Positions 17,134 through 26,848 are shown, counted from the stretch's first letter. The stretch: 64,000 nt of DNA from Knoellia sp. S7-12 (GCF_040518285.1 NZ_CP155449.1:3906001-3970000), one strand, 5' to 3'. Numbers and translations are program-made. The notes: generated by a model from the sequence alone, not told the origin.

Positions 17134-17519
17134 GCAGGTCACAGAACCAGACGGGCCGGACCTCGGCCGAGTGGACGACCTTCGTCGGGTCGTGCCTCAT
17201 TCTCGCGGTGGTCGTTGCGCTCGTCCTCAGCCAACTGGTCGGGACGCACGCACCGGCCGCGCCACGAGCGAGCATCGGATCGGTCACCACCGTGGGCGAG
17301 CAGCACCACGTCGACGTCGAGGTCAGCAACGCGGGCGACGAGACCGCGGCCAACGTGCAGGTCAGCATGGAGTTCGTCGTCGACGGAAAGGCCAGCGAGG
17401 CCGACCAGGTCATCGACTTCCTCGCCGGCGGCGAGAAGGCACAGCTCGTGTTCATCCTCGACGACCCCGTCACCGAGGGGGAGCTCACGGTGGACATCAC
17501 GGGATTCACTGTCCCGTGA
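17130..17519 (+). CDS. TIGR02588-family single-pass membrane protein
   Basis: The 129-residue protein has a cytoplasmic N-terminus, one membrane segment (FVGSCLILAVVVALVLSQLV) and an outside beta-sandwich-like domain with HHVDVEVSNAGDETAANVQV and GEKAQLVFILDD. It fits the TIGR02588 family, which accompanies TIGR02587. The ATG at 17130 overlaps the TIGR02587 stop by 4 bp, so the two are translationally coupled and probably form a complex. The role is unknown. The gene ends convergently 60 bp from the APC permease stop. Confidence 0.82.
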   Translation: MSRSQNQTGRTSAEWTTFVGSCLILAVVVALVLSQLVGTHAPAAPRASIGSVTTVGEQHHVDVEVSNAGDETAANVQVSMEFVVDGKASEADQVIDFLAGGEKAQLVFILDDPVTEGELTVDITGFTVP

Positions 17520-17579
17520 CTCACCATCCACGTCATCTCGATGTCTTCCAGAGGCTCAAGCGCAGACCCCACCGAGGAT

Positions 17580-19529
17580 TCAGCCGCCGACGTGGACCTT
17601 GGGGCGTCGGGCCTCGTCCGGCTCGGCCCGGCGCAGGATCTCGTGGGTGAGCGGCGGCACGTCGCCCTCACCGGCAAGGAGGAAGCGCAGCACGTTGGCC
17701 CCGGGCGCCCGATCGCTCCACTCGAAGTAGCCGTGGGGCGGGATGCCGGAGCGGTCGCGGATATCGAGGAACACGGCCGCGAGGACGTTGGGCACGGAGG
17801 TGCCGGTGGCGCGCAGGATCTCGTGCTGCCCAACCTTGACGGAGCGCACCGACACGGGTGAGTCGAAGTCACTGGCATCGGTGATCTCGACCTCGATGAA
17901 CAGCGCCTTCTGCCATCCCTTGAGGTGGTTGTCGACGCGGACCTCGAGGCTCTTGTCGTCGTACTCGGAGTCGTCGCCGGCCTGCAGCTTGTTGGCGATG
18001 AACCGGAGGGGGTTGCGCCCATCAGAGGTCCGGTCGAGCAGGGCGGTCGCGCCCTCGTCATAGACGACGTCGCGCACCCGCAGCTCGGTGCTGCGCGAGA
18101 TCCGGGAGGCGACCGAGACGATGAGGATCATGACGATGAACAAGAGCGCGATGACCAAGCCCTCTGGACGTTCGAGGATCGTCACGACGAACGTGTAGAC
18201 GAAGATTGCGCTCACGACCGCGAAGAAGGCCGCAGCACGCCGGTGCCCCCGCCGGAGCTCAGTGAGGAACACGGCGATGGCCGCTGACGTCATCAGGGCA
18301 AGGACACCCGTGGCGTAGGCGCCGGCCTGCCCGTCGACGTCGGCCTTGAACGCAATGGTCACGATGGCGGCGATGAGGGACAGGACAAGGACGAGCGGCC
18401 GGGTCGACTTCGCCCAGTCCGGTGCCATTCCGTACTTGGGCAGGTATCGAGGCACGATGTTGAGCAGCCCAGCCATGGCGCTCGCTCCGGCGAACCACAG
18501 GATGCCGATCGTCGCGATGTCGTAGGCCGTGCCGAACCCATCGCCGAACAGTTCGTGCGCGAGGAAGGCCAGGGCACGGCCGTTGGCCTCACCGCCTGGC
18601 TGGAATGCCTCTTCCTCAATGAGCATCGTTGTCACCAGGGACGATCCGACGAGCAGGACGCTCATGATGAGGGCGGCTGAGGTGAGGAGCTTCTTGGTGT
18701 TCCGGATCCGACCGATCGGCGCATCGTGGGTGTCGCTCGGGTCACCCTTGACCAATGGCATGACGACGACACCCGTCTCGAAACCGGACAGGCCGAGCGC
18801 GAGCGCCGGGAAGACGAGCAGCGAGGCGGCGATGATGCCGAACGGCATCGAGTGCGTCGCCGTCATGTTGTCGGTCCAGTCCCCGATGACGGTCGGGTGC
18901 GCGACGACCTCGAGGATCCCTCGGACGAGGACCACGGAGCTCAACCCCAGATAGGCGATGACGAGGACGACAGCCACGCCGATCGCTTCGCTGAAGCCCT
19001 TGAGGAACACGGCGGCCAGCAGGGCGATGAGGATGAGGGTGATCACCACCTCCTGGCCGTGGAGCGCGTCCTTGAGGAACGGGTTCTCCACAAGGTGCGC
19101 GGTGGCATCCGCACTGGACAGCGTGATCGTGACGATGAAGCCGGTTGCGACGAAGCCGAGCAGCGACAGGACAAGGAGCTTGCTCGGCCAGTAGGACAGG
19201 AGCCGCTGCAGCATCGACAGGCTGCCGTCCCCGTGTGGACTCTCAGCGGCCACCCGTCGATACATCGGCAGCGCGGCGAAAAGCGTCACGAGCACGAGCA
19301 CCAGGGTTGCGACAGGTGCGAGCGCTCCGGCCGCGAGCGCCGCGATGCCGGGCTGATATCCCAAGGTCGAGAAGTAGTCGACGCCGGTGAGGCACATGAC
19401 CCGCCACCAGGGCTGGACGTGCTTCTTGGCTTCTGCCTCGCGCTCACCTTCGTAGTAGCCGCCCGGGTCGGCCTCCTCGACATCGAGCAACCACTTCTTG
19501 AGCGGTCCTGGCGGCAGAGAGGTCGTCAC
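17580..19529 (-). CDS. APC-superfamily amino acid/cation permease
   Basis: The protein of about 649 residues has about twelve membrane helices after a charged N-terminal tail. Motifs include [39 protein letters not shown] and the loop [21 protein letters not shown]. The last 150 residues are soluble and follow [13 protein letters not shown]. The sequence belongs to a large actinobacterial group annotated as amino acid transporters, and the real substrate is unknown. The start is uncertain: GTG 19529 gives a sensible N-terminus, but ATG 19580 is also in frame. The soluble tail is longer than in classical APC permeases and could be regulatory. Confidence 0.82.
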   Translation of the reverse strand: MTTSLPPGPLKKWLLDVEEADPGGYYEGEREAEAKKHVQPWWRVMCLTGVDYFSTLGYQPGIAALAAGALAPVATLVLVLVTLFAALPMYRRVAAESPHGDGSLSMLQRLLSYWPSKLLVLSLLGFVATGFIVTITLSSADATAHLVENPFLKDALHGQEVVITLILIALLAAVFLKGFSEAIGVAVVLVIAYLGLSSVVLVRGILEVVAHPTVIGDWTDNMTATHSMPFGIIAASLLVFPALALGLSGFETGVVVMPLVKGDPSDTHDAPIGRIRNTKKLLTSAALIMSVLLVGSSLVTTMLIEEEAFQPGGEANGRALAFLAHELFGDGFGTAYDIATIGILWFAGASAMAGLLNIVPRYLPKYGMAPDWAKSTRPLVLVLSLIAAIVTIAFKADVDGQAGAYATGVLALMTSAAIAVFLTELRRGHRRAAAFFAVVSAIFVYTFVVTILERPEGLVIALLFIVMILIVSVASRISRSTELRVRDVVYDEGATALLDRTSDGRNPLRFIANKLQAGDDSEYDDKSLEVRVDNHLKGWQKALFIEVEITDASDFDSPVSVRSVKVGQHEILRATGTSVPNVLAAVFLDIRDRSGIPPHGYFEWSDRAPGANVLRFLLAGEGDVPPLTHEILRRAEPDEARRPKVHVGG

Positions 19530-19668
19530 GATGCACCACGGTAGGACTGCAGGGAAGGCCCTTCGGGCGTCTTGACGCATCCTTGACGGCCCGTCTTCTT
19601 CGCGGCCGAAAGGCGTTGGGGTATGCCGTGTGGTCCCGTCCCGCACGGGGGTGGGCTCCAGGGGCGGG

Positions 19669-21693
19669 TCAGGCTCCCAGGGCTGGGTCGCTGACCGAGG
19701 GCTTGCCGTCCGTGAGGTGTCCCGCGAAGGTGCGTGACCACGTCGTGCCCACAGCGCGCACCGTGACGTCGTACCACCCACCCGCCGCCGCCGTGTCGAT
19801 CGAGACGTGGCCCTTGCCCTTGCCGCGCCCGCCCTTGACCGGTGCGTCACCGGCATACGCGTCAGTGACGACGAGCTCGACACCGCGAGGCGCGTCGATG
19901 TCGAGGCGCACCGTGCCGTTCGACGCCTGGGCGGAGAAGCGGGCGGTGACGTCCGCGCGGTCGGCCCGACCGGCATACCGGCGGAAGAAGCCGTGCGGCC
20001 CGTGGATCTGGATGTCGTAGTCCCCCGTGACCGGCCACCGCGCCGACAGGCGATCGCCCGAGCCGACCGTGTAGCTGTGCGGGCTGCCGGCGGGGGCGAT
20101 GAGCCGGGCCTGGAGGTGGGCACCGAGCGAGCCCCGGTTCGTGACAGTGATACCCACGCGACCGGGAACGGTGGACTCCACGACCTCAAGTCGGTAGTCG
20201 ATGGCCCGGGAGGGTCGCGTCCCCTCCTCCTGCGTCGGCATCTCGCCGCGGCCCGGCGGCACCGGCTTGTAGTCGGGGTGACGCAGCTTGTCCTTGGGCG
20301 CCCAGGCCGACGTGCTCGGCAGCTCCGGGACCTGAGCGGCGGTCTTGGAGAAGTCAAAGGCCGACGTGAGGTCGCCACAGACGGCGCGACGCCACGGCGT
20401 GATGTTGGGCTCCTCGACGCCGAACCGGGCCTCCATGAGACGGATGACGGAGGTGTGGTCGAAGACCTCGGAGCAGACCCAGCCGCCGGTGCTCCACGGT
20501 GAGACGACGAAGGTCGGCACCCGCGGGGCCAGGCCATAGGCGCCGTTGCCGTGCTTGCCCTCGTAGTACTCGTGGTCGGTCGGGACGGTCGAGTCACCCG
20601 GGATCTGTGGGTTGTTGGCGTGCGGCGGGACGACGTGGTCGAAGAAGCCGTCGTTCTCGTCGTAGGTGATGACCAGCGCCGTCTTGCTCCACACCTCAGG
20701 GTTCGAGGTGAGCGCGTCGAGGACCTGCGAGATGTACCAGGCGCCGTAGTTGGTCGGCCAGTTCGAGTGCTCGGAGAACGCCTCAGGGGCAGCGATCCAG
20801 GAGATCGACGGGAGCGTGTCGGCGGTGACGTCAGCCTGGAGCTGGGCGAAGTAGCTCTCGCCGTCGCGGGCCTTCGTGCCGCGACGGGCCTTCTCGTAGT
20901 GGTAGTCCCCCGGCTGGGCTTCGCGGTAGGAGTTGAAGTAGAGCAACGAGTTGTCGCCGTAGTTGCCGATGTAGGCGTCAGAGGTCCAGCCCCACGAACC
21001 CGCGGCGTCGAGGCCCGTGCCCTCGTCCTGATAGATCTTCCAGCTCACCCCGGCCTGCTCGAGGCGCTCCGGGTAGGTCTTCCAGTCGTAGCCGAGCTCG
21101 TCGTTGTAGAGGACCGGGCCGCCACCCTTGCCGTCATTGCCCGTCCAGCCGCTCCACAGGTAGTAGCGGTTGGGGTCGGTGTTGCCGATGAACGAGCAGA
21201 AGTAGGCGTCGCAGACCGTGAACGCGTCGGCGAGCGCGAAGTGGAACGCGGCGTCCTCGCGCTCGAGGTAGGCCATCGTCGTCGTGCCCTTGGCCGGGAC
21301 CCACTGGTTGTAGTGGCCCTTGTTGACGGCCTCCTGGCCGTCGGTCCAGCTGTGCGGCAGGCCCTCGAGGAAGGCCGCGCCGAGGTCGTCGACCTTCGGG
21401 TGGAAGGGGAGGATGTCGCGCACACCGTCGCTCTGGTGCCAGACGTTCTTGCCGCTCGGAAGCATCGCCGGGTGCGGGTCACCGAAGCCGCGGACGCCAC
21501 GCAGCGTGCCGAGGTAGTGCTCGAAGCTCCGGTTCTCCTGCATGAGGACGACGATGTGCTCGACGTCCTTGAGGGAGCCGGTGGCGCGGTTCGCGGGGAT
21601 GCTCGCGGCGCGGGCGATGCTCTGGTCGAGCATCGTCAGGGCAGCGGCCCCACCGGTGAGCTGCAGGAATCGGCGGCGGTCGATGTTGACCAA
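19669..21693 (-). CDS. plcC: Tat-exported phosphocholine-specific phospholipase C
   Basis: The 674-residue enzyme starts with a Tat signal ([18 protein letters not shown]). The phosphoesterase domain shows [61 protein letters not shown] and [13 protein letters not shown]. The C-terminus carries two beta-rich domains of the kind seen in bacterial phospholipase C. These enzymes hydrolyse phosphatidylcholine or sphingomyelin outside the cell. The start is an unusual TTG at 21693, supported by GAGGAGAACC nine bases upstream and by the position of the Tat motif; no ATG or GTG fits. It is divergent from the Lgt-like/radical SAM operon, another lipid-linked gene set. Confidence 0.88.
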   Translation of the reverse strand: MVNIDRRRFLQLTGGAAALTMLDQSIARAASIPANRATGSLKDVEHIVVLMQENRSFEHYLGTLRGVRGFGDPHPAMLPSGKNVWHQSDGVRDILPFHPKVDDLGAAFLEGLPHSWTDGQEAVNKGHYNQWVPAKGTTTMAYLEREDAAFHFALADAFTVCDAYFCSFIGNTDPNRYYLWSGWTGNDGKGGGPVLYNDELGYDWKTYPERLEQAGVSWKIYQDEGTGLDAAGSWGWTSDAYIGNYGDNSLLYFNSYREAQPGDYHYEKARRGTKARDGESYFAQLQADVTADTLPSISWIAAPEAFSEHSNWPTNYGAWYISQVLDALTSNPEVWSKTALVITYDENDGFFDHVVPPHANNPQIPGDSTVPTDHEYYEGKHGNGAYGLAPRVPTFVVSPWSTGGWVCSEVFDHTSVIRLMEARFGVEEPNITPWRRAVCGDLTSAFDFSKTAAQVPELPSTSAWAPKDKLRHPDYKPVPPGRGEMPTQEEGTRPSRAIDYRLEVVESTVPGRVGITVTNRGSLGAHLQARLIAPAGSPHSYTVGSGDRLSARWPVTGDYDIQIHGPHGFFRRYAGRADRADVTARFSAQASNGTVRLDIDAPRGVELVVTDAYAGDAPVKGGRGKGKGHVSIDTAAAGGWYDVTVRAVGTTWSRTFAGHLTDGKPSVSDPALGA

Positions 21694-21872
21694 CTTCGGT
21701 TCTCCTCGAGTCGTCAGGGATGAGCTGGCGACCAACTTCCCCTGCCCGGGCGAACGCCGCGCACGGTCAAGGTGACGAGCGGGAGAACAGATCGTGCGGC
21801 CCGAACGACGAACACCCTCGAGCGCCCATCGAACGCCGGGCGGCGCGCGGTCTGCAGTGAGAGGGTGAGCAC

Positions 21873-22673
21873 GTGATCCCACACCTCGGGCCGATCCCGA
21901 CCCACGAGCTGTTCGTGGCACTGGGTGTCTCCGTGGCCGCTGGGGTGTTCTTCCTCGAGGCTCGCCGCAGGGGGCACACGGACGAACGGCTCCTCCACGT
22001 CGTGTTGGGGGCGGTGCTCGGTGGCGCTCTCTTCATGCGCATGGGCACGTGGTTGCAGCACCTTGACCTTCGCGACAACGCGTCACTGGCTGAGCAGTGG
22101 CTCCATGGCAACCGCTCCATCCTCGGTGGGCTGGTCGGTGCCTGGCTGGGCGTCCACGTCGCCAAGCGGCTGACCGGCTACCGGCTGCGCACCGGCGACC
22201 TCTTTGCCCCCGCCGTGGCCCTCGGTATGGCCGTGGGCCGGATCGGCTGCCTGCTCACCGAGAAGCCAGGCACTGCGACAGGTGGCGGGTGGGGGATCAC
22301 GCTCGATCCGACTGGGGCGGCCGCCACCCAGAGCGTCGCAGGCGTGCCGCTGCACCCGTCCTTCGTCTACGAGATCGTGTTCCACCTCGCAGCGTTCGCG
22401 GTCCTGTGGTTCTGGCTGCGGCGCCGCGATCTCCCGTCGGGAGAGACGTTCGTGTGGTACGTGGCGGCATACGGCGCCTTTCGTTTTGTCGTTGAGTTCG
22501 TGCGCGGCAACGAGGTGGCGTGGATGGGTCTCACCCGCCCGCAGCTCTTCCTTGCGGTGACTGTGCCGCTCGTCCTTGCGCGGATCGCGTGGCAGTGGCG
22601 CACCGGCGCCTATCGCGTGAAGGACCCATCCAACGAGTCCCGAGAGACCCAACCCGTGGAGGTGACTTCGTGA
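21873..22673 (+). CDS. Lgt-like membrane protein (prolipoprotein diacylglyceryl transferase family, divergent)
   Basis: The 266-residue membrane protein has the Lgt topology and several Lgt landmarks: GRIGCLLTEKPG (corresponding to the RIGN region), LHPSFVYEIVFH (HPSQLYE-like) and YGAFRFVVEFVRGNE (the late FR motif). The essential HGG loop of classical Lgt is here SILGGLVGAW, with no His. It may therefore not be a standard lipoprotein acyltransferase. Known Lgt moves a diacylglyceryl group from phosphatidylglycerol. The start is GTG 21873 after GAGAGGGTGAGCAC. The stop overlaps the GTG of the radical SAM gene (GTGA), so the two are coupled. Confidence 0.8.
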   Translation: MIPHLGPIPTHELFVALGVSVAAGVFFLEARRRGHTDERLLHVVLGAVLGGALFMRMGTWLQHLDLRDNASLAEQWLHGNRSILGGLVGAWLGVHVAKRLTGYRLRTGDLFAPAVALGMAVGRIGCLLTEKPGTATGGGWGITLDPTGAAATQSVAGVPLHPSFVYEIVFHLAAFAVLWFWLRRRDLPSGETFVWYVAAYGAFRFVVEFVRGNEVAWMGLTRPQLFLAVTVPLVLARIAWQWRTGAYRVKDPSNESRETQPVEVTS

Positions 22674-24256
22674 GTGCTGCAGGGAGCGCCGCACGAGGAG
22701 CAGGTATGCCGTTGCGTGACTCTCGCGTGCACCGCTACGTCAACGCGTTCTGCCCGTTGTGTCACGAGGAACAGCCCGACCGGCCGCTCGCTGACGTGCG
22801 CCGGCTGAGCGGTTGGCTCGTCGTGCGCAACGACCGGGTCTGGCTCGAGCGAGGTTGTCCCGATCACGGATTGGTCCGCACGCTCTATGACGAGTCGCCC
22901 GAGATCCTGACCTACCTCGAGCAGTGGACGGCGCCGACGAAGGTTCACCAGCCCGACACGACCGGCAACTTCAAGCCGGTGCCGAGCGCCTATGAGGACG
23001 GGCTGCCGCAGATGCAGACCCAGCACACCTGCATCCTGTTGGAGGACCTGCTCGACCACTGCAACCTCAAGTGTCCGACCTGTTTTGCGGAGTCGTCGCC
23101 TGCCCTGTCCAGCGTGGCGCCACTCGAGCAGGTGCTCGCGTCGATCGACACCCGACTCTCCCGCGAGAACGGCCGGCTCGACGTGCTCATGCTGTCCGGT
23201 GGCGAGCCGACCCTCTATCCGCAACTCGCCGAGCTGCTCGAGGCGGTCATCGCACGGCCCATCGTGCGCATCCTCATCAACACCAACGGGCTTCGGGTCG
23301 CGCAGGATGACGAGCTGATCGCGCTCCTGCGCCGCCACCGTGAGCGGGTCGAGGTCTATCTCCAGTACGACGGGGAGTCGGCGGAGGCCTCGACCTTCCA
23401 CCGAGGTGCGGACATCCGGCGGTTCAAGGAGCGGGCTATTGAAAGGCTTTCTGCCGCAGGGGTTTTCACCACGTTGACCATGACGACCGCACTCGGCGTC
23501 AATGATGACGAGATCGGCTACGTCATCAAACGCGCTCTCGACACCCCCTACGTCGGCGGGGTGACGATCCAGCCCGTCTTCGGCAGCGGGCGCAGCAGTG
23601 GCCTGGACCCACTCAACCGCCTCACCCACACCGGCGTGCTCGCGCGGCTCGAAGCACAGACGGCCGGCCAGGTGACGTGGCGCGATCTCACCGCCCTGCC
23701 CTGCAGCCACCCGCACTGCTGCTCGGTCGGCTACCTGCTCAAGGACGATTCCGGATCGTGGAACTCACTGACGAGTCTCATCGGGCACGACCGGCTCAAG
23801 GAGTGGCTCGACCTCGAGCCCGACCTGCTCGCCAACCGCATCGCCGACGACTCGATCCCCCAGGCGATGAAGGCGATCGTCAAGGGCTCCCTCCTCGACC
23901 TCCTGAGCGAGCAGTCCTCCCTCTCGCACCCTTCGATGACGTCCATCTGGAAGGACATCTGCACCCACTGCGACATCGGCATCGGCACCCTCGCCACGTT
24001 GGCGTCGTCGCGACTGGCCGGTCAGCACGAGCGGCTGCGGGCGATGCTCGGGGAGCGGGTTCTTCGGGTGACGGTCAAGCCCTTCATGGACATGAACACG
24101 ATGATCGAGGAGCGGCTCACCCAGTGCTGTGTGCACGTCGCCACCGTCAACGCCGAGACCAACGCCCACCAGTGCGCGCCGTTCTGCGCCGTCCAGGCGT
24201 GGGCACCCCTGTCGCGCACCCGCATCTCCACGGCGACGGGAGGCCTCCATGGCTGA
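22670..24256 (+). CDS. Tes/MJ0619-like radical SAM enzyme
   Basis: The 528-residue protein has the radical SAM motif CNLKCPTC (Cys131, Cys135, Cys138), followed by MLSGGEPTLYPQLAELLEA. The N-terminus has zinc-ribbon-like Cys pairs: FCPLCHEE (Cys28, Cys31) and RGCPDHGLVRTLY (Cys63). More Cys clusters follow the barrel (CSHPHCCSVGY, ICTHCDIG, QCCVHVA, CAPFCAVQ), suitable for further Fe-S clusters. This matches the MJ0619-like group, which includes archaeal tetraether lipid synthase, an enzyme that joins lipid tails by C-C bonds. Family placement is from memory. GTG 22670 has GGAGG eight bases upstream and is coupled to the Lgt-like gene. A lipid substrate is an inference from the family and the neighbour. 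Confidence 0.78.
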   Translation: MSAAGSAARGAGMPLRDSRVHRYVNAFCPLCHEEQPDRPLADVRRLSGWLVVRNDRVWLERGCPDHGLVRTLYDESPEILTYLEQWTAPTKVHQPDTTGNFKPVPSAYEDGLPQMQTQHTCILLEDLLDHCNLKCPTCFAESSPALSSVAPLEQVLASIDTRLSRENGRLDVLMLSGGEPTLYPQLAELLEAVIARPIVRILINTNGLRVAQDDELIALLRRHRERVEVYLQYDGESAEASTFHRGADIRRFKERAIERLSAAGVFTTLTMTTALGVNDDEIGYVIKRALDTPYVGGVTIQPVFGSGRSSGLDPLNRLTHTGVLARLEAQTAGQVTWRDLTALPCSHPHCCSVGYLLKDDSGSWNSLTSLIGHDRLKEWLDLEPDLLANRIADDSIPQAMKAIVKGSLLDLLSEQSSLSHPSMTSIWKDICTHCDIGIGTLATLASSRLAGQHERLRAMLGERVLRVTVKPFMDMNTMIEERLTQCCVHVATVNAETNAHQCAPFCAVQAWAPLSRTRISTATGGLHG

Positions 24257-24587
24257 ACCGCACCTGACTGACCCGCGCATCGTCCCCACCGACTCGACCG
24301 CGTCGATCTCGAACGCGGCCACAGCCACCGAGCCAGAAGTGTTTGACCCATTGCGGCTGTGCATCTTTGCGACGATCGCCCTGCTCGGCTGGTTGCTCGG
24401 TCCCATCGCGCTCGTGTTCTTCGCCGGCCTCGGCGTCATCGGCTACGCGAAGGCACGGCGCGCAGGGCTCCTCACCTCGAAGTGCCTGTTGGGCGACACC
24501 CGTCTCGTCCTCGCCTACCTCGGCCTGCTCGTCGTCCTCGGGGTCGCCGCCCTGGTCGTCGGTTTCGGCCCGTGGAGGTTCTGGTGA
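24249..24587 (+). CDS. Small membrane protein of unknown function, radical SAM operon
   Basis: The 112-residue protein has a polar, Ser/Thr-rich N-terminus (about 35 residues), two hydrophobic hairpin segments (CIFATIALLGWLLGPIALVF and a following helix) and a third near the C-terminus (VLAYLGLLVVLGVAALVVGF). No family is recognised. ATG 24249 follows GGGAGG and overlaps the 3' end of the radical SAM gene by 8 bp, so it is translated from the same mRNA and its product may assist that enzyme at the membrane. Confidence 0.7.
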   Translation: MAEPHLTDPRIVPTDSTASISNAATATEPEVFDPLRLCIFATIALLGWLLGPIALVFFAGLGVIGYAKARRAGLLTSKCLLGDTRLVLAYLGLLVVLGVAALVVGFGPWRFW

Positions 24588-24615
24588 CTGTCACCCTCGA
24601 CACGCAGGAGGAACG

Positions 24616-25014
24616 ATGACCCAGCCACCGCAGGGCCCACCACCACTGGGACCTCCGCCGCAGGGCCCGCCGCCGCAGGGCCCGCCGCCGCCCTACGGTC
24701 CGCCGAACCCCTACGGCCAGAGCCAACCGGCCCCCGGTCTCCCCTCGTGGGCGAAGACGCTCTTCGGGTTCCTCATCGGCCTCCCTGTCTCGATCTTGGC
24801 GCCGGTCCTGGCGTTTGCCCTCGTTCAACTTCCGGGCCCGGTCGCGTTCAAGGTGTTCCTCGTGACGGTCATCCCGCCCCTCCTCGGCGTCCCGTTGCTG
24901 TTCGGCAAGAGCACCCGGCCCTGGGGTGTGGGACTCATGCTCGGGCTGGCCCTGGGCAGTCTCGTGCTGGGTGGCACGTGCGTGTCGATCATCGACTCGT
25001 CGTCGGGCTACTAG
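24616..25014 (+). CDS. Pro-rich membrane protein of unknown function
   Basis: The 132-residue protein has a Pro/Gln/Gly tail with repeated GPPPQ units. They are encoded by a 15-bp DNA repeat around 24655-24690, CAGGGCCCGCCGCCG, seen about twice. Three hydrophobic segments follow (TLFGFLIGLPVSILAPVLAF and two more). Such Pro-rich cytosolic tails before membrane segments are common in actinobacteria. The start has GGAGGAACG immediately upstream. It lies 28 bp after the preceding small membrane gene and 11 bp before the SRPBCC gene, so it belongs to the same operon. No function can be assigned. Confidence 0.7.
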   Translation: MTQPPQGPPPLGPPPQGPPPQGPPPPYGPPNPYGQSQPAPGLPSWAKTLFGFLIGLPVSILAPVLAFALVQLPGPVAFKVFLVTVIPPLLGVPLLFGKSTRPWGVGLMLGLALGSLVLGGTCVSIIDSSSGY

Positions 25015-25025
25015 GTTCTGCTGAC

Positions 25026-25514
25026 GTGGCGACCTTCTCTGCATCCAAGACGTCCAAAGCGACGGTGGCGCATCCGCGTGACCTCGTCTGGGACGTCCTC
25101 ACCGACCCCGCGACCGTGGCCCGGCTGACGCCGATGGTCCGCTCGATCACCGCCACCGGCGATCTGTGGCACTGGCAGCTCGTCAAGATTCCGGTCCTCG
25201 GCCAGTCGTTCGAGCTGGGCTTCACCGAGGCGATGACCTATGACCCGAAGTCTGCGATCACCTTCACCCACACCCCACCGAGCAGAGGCAGGGAGCGCGC
25301 AGGGACCGACGGTCGCTACGACCTCAGCGACGCCGACGCAAAGAAGTCGACCCGGCTGCGGATCGAGCTCACCGTCACGGCCGACCTGCCGTTCCCGCGC
25401 CTGGCGAAGCCGGCGATTCAGGCGACGATGCACGGTGTCCTCGCCGCGATGGGTTCAGGCTTTGCCCGCTCGATCGAGAAGGAGCTCAGGACGCGAGCAG
25501 CGAAACGTCGGTGA
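25026..25514 (+). CDS. SRPBCC-family protein
   Basis: The 162-residue protein has the START/Bet v1-like layout: VATFSASKTSKATVAHPRDL with the following WDVLTDPATVARLTP helix, a run of beta strands (WHWQLVKIPVLGQSFELGFT), and a long C-terminal amphipathic helix that ends AKRR. The fold forms a hydrophobic cavity for lipids or other small ligands. The start is GTG 25026. It is probably the last gene of the lipid-associated operon that starts at 21873. Its 3' end overlaps the convergent PPOX gene by 29 bp. Confidence 0.8.
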   Translation: MATFSASKTSKATVAHPRDLVWDVLTDPATVARLTPMVRSITATGDLWHWQLVKIPVLGQSFELGFTEAMTYDPKSAITFTHTPPSRGRERAGTDGRYDLSDADAKKSTRLRIELTVTADLPFPRLAKPAIQATMHGVLAAMGSGFARSIEKELRTRAAKRR

Positions 25515-25899
25515 TGACGATCGCGGCCCGGACCTTGCGTCCCGGCAGCCGGTCGAGGACGGGTTCGACGAGCGTCAGCGCGCGATACCACCAGCCATAC
25601 TTCGCACCGATCGCCTTCTTCACCCGGGCCACCGCGGCAACGCCACGATCAACTCGCGCGCGTCCGGCATACCGCGGAGCGTCCGGCGCCACACCGCCAC
25701 GCACATCGCACGGACGCAGCTCCACCCGCGCGGTGTGCGCAAGACGTTTGGTCTTGCCGGTGTTGTCGACCGTGACGATGAGCAGGTCGTCGCCGTCGGG
25801 CGCGATCCACACGGGGGTCGCGACGGGAGTTCCATTGCGCCGGAACGTCGTCAGCTCGACGTACTGCTGCTCTGCGAGCGGATCGGTGGGCGATGTCAC
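25486..25899 (-). CDS. PPOX-class F420/FMN-dependent oxidoreductase
   Basis: The 137-residue split-barrel protein shows EQQYVELTTFRRNGTPVATP, VWIAPDGDDLLIVTVDNTGK and RLAHTARVELRPCDVRGGV, the standard pattern of small actinobacterial PPOX-class enzymes. Many of these bind F420 and reduce quinones or biliverdin-like compounds. The C-terminal half (KKAIGAKYGWWYRALTLVE) is typical of a TIGR03666-like branch. It is the third gene of a leftward set with the UBP-zinc-finger and DUF1304 genes (gap 36 bp). It overlaps the convergent SRPBCC gene tail to tail. Confidence 0.82.
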   Translation of the reverse strand: MTSPTDPLAEQQYVELTTFRRNGTPVATPVWIAPDGDDLLIVTVDNTGKTKRLAHTARVELRPCDVRGGVAPDAPRYAGRARVDRGVAAVARVKKAIGAKYGWWYRALTLVEPVLDRLPGRKVRAAIVITDVSLLAS

Positions 25900-25935
25900 T
25901 GTGTTGCGTCATTCATGGGTGGGTATGCCGTCCGC

Positions 25936-26304
25936 TCACGGGTGGATGAGATCGCGCCAGTTGTCGGGGACGTGCCCCTGCGGCCCGGGTGTTGGCTGGT
26001 CCTCGGGGTGAGCTGACGGTTCGGCGAGGGACGGGCCCCGGCCCATCTCCTCGGTCGTGAAGTTCCAGAACCACATCTCGCCGGGTTCGTAGCTCGTGAC
26101 GATCGGGTGGCCACTCACGCGGAAGTGCGCGCTCGCGTGCTGTCCGGGAGACGAGTCGCAGCAACCGACGTGTCCGCAGGCGGTGCATCGACGCAGGTGC
26201 ACCCACCAACCTTGTGCCGCAGTGCATTCCGCGCATCCAGGGCCCGACGGCGGGACCGTGGGGTCGAGGTCTGCGGACTCTGGGAAGGTCACGGGAGCGG
26301 GCAT
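25936..26304 (-). CDS. UBP-type zinc-finger protein
   Basis: The 122-residue protein has the Cys/His series of a UBP zinc finger: GCAECTAAQGWWVHLRRCTACGHVGCCDSS, then QHASAHFRVSGHPIVTSYEP (shown here as two pieces of the domain). In eukaryotes this domain binds ubiquitin tails. Bacterial copies are common in actinobacteria and their ligand is unknown. The C-terminal tail is Pro-rich. It starts 24 bp after the stop of the DUF1304 gene, in an apparent three-gene operon. Confidence 0.83.
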   Translation of the reverse strand: MPAPVTFPESADLDPTVPPSGPGCAECTAAQGWWVHLRRCTACGHVGCCDSSPGQHASAHFRVSGHPIVTSYEPGEMWFWNFTTEEMGRGPSLAEPSAHPEDQPTPGPQGHVPDNWRDLIHP

Positions 26305-26328
26305 GACAGCGACGCTACTCTGCGGCGT

Positions 26329-26715
26329 TCAGCTCAGCACGAGGGCGATGATGGCGAGCGCCGGCGCCAGCCCCTGGATGAGGGCGGCGCGCAGCTTCCT
26401 GCTGTCGCTCGTCACGAGGACGAGGGCCGCCGCCACCATCGATCCGCACGCGGCATGGATCAACCCGGCGGAGAGGTCGTCGGACGATGCCCCCGCGAAG
26501 GCCCCCACGGCGATGCCGATGACGGCGATGATCGCGAGGAACAGGTTGTAGAAGCCCTGGTTGTAGGCCAAGGGCTTCGTCACCTCGGCATCCTCGGCGG
26601 TGGTGCCGAAGACGGCCCTGGTCTTCGGGTCGGTCCAGGCGAGCGATTCGAGCCGGAAGATGTAGACCTGGATCAAAGCTGCGATGCCGGCGAGGACGAA
26701 CGCGACAGTGGTCAT
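26329..26715 (-). CDS. DUF1304-family membrane protein
   Basis: The 128-residue protein has four membrane helices and the DUF1304 signatures: an early IQVYIFRLESLAWTDPKT, then FGTTAEDAEVTKPLAYNQG and FYNLFLAIIAVIGI. The family comprises small bacterial inner-membrane proteins with no known function. ATG 26715 is used. It leads a leftward set with the UBP-type zinc-finger and PPOX genes. Confidence 0.85.
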   Translation of the reverse strand: MTTVAFVLAGIAALIQVYIFRLESLAWTDPKTRAVFGTTAEDAEVTKPLAYNQGFYNLFLAIIAVIGIAVGAFAGASSDDLSAGLIHAACGSMVAAALVLVTSDSRKLRAALIQGLAPALAIIALVLS

Positions 26716-26848
26716 GGGCTGAGCCTACGAGTGCTGGCCAGCCGCGATGTCCCGAACCCAACACGCTTCACCCCTTCACGAGATGGGCCACCCACCATGT
26801 GTGTCGCAATTACTGCGCGCTCATGTGGGAGCCGGTCAGCGGTGAGAT

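Noticed and set aside
20551..21723. Open frame of 390 codons antisense to the phospholipase C gene
   Set aside because: Val/Glu/Arg-rich low-complexity translation typical of a frame shadow; the Tat signal and catalytic motifs lie on the other strand.
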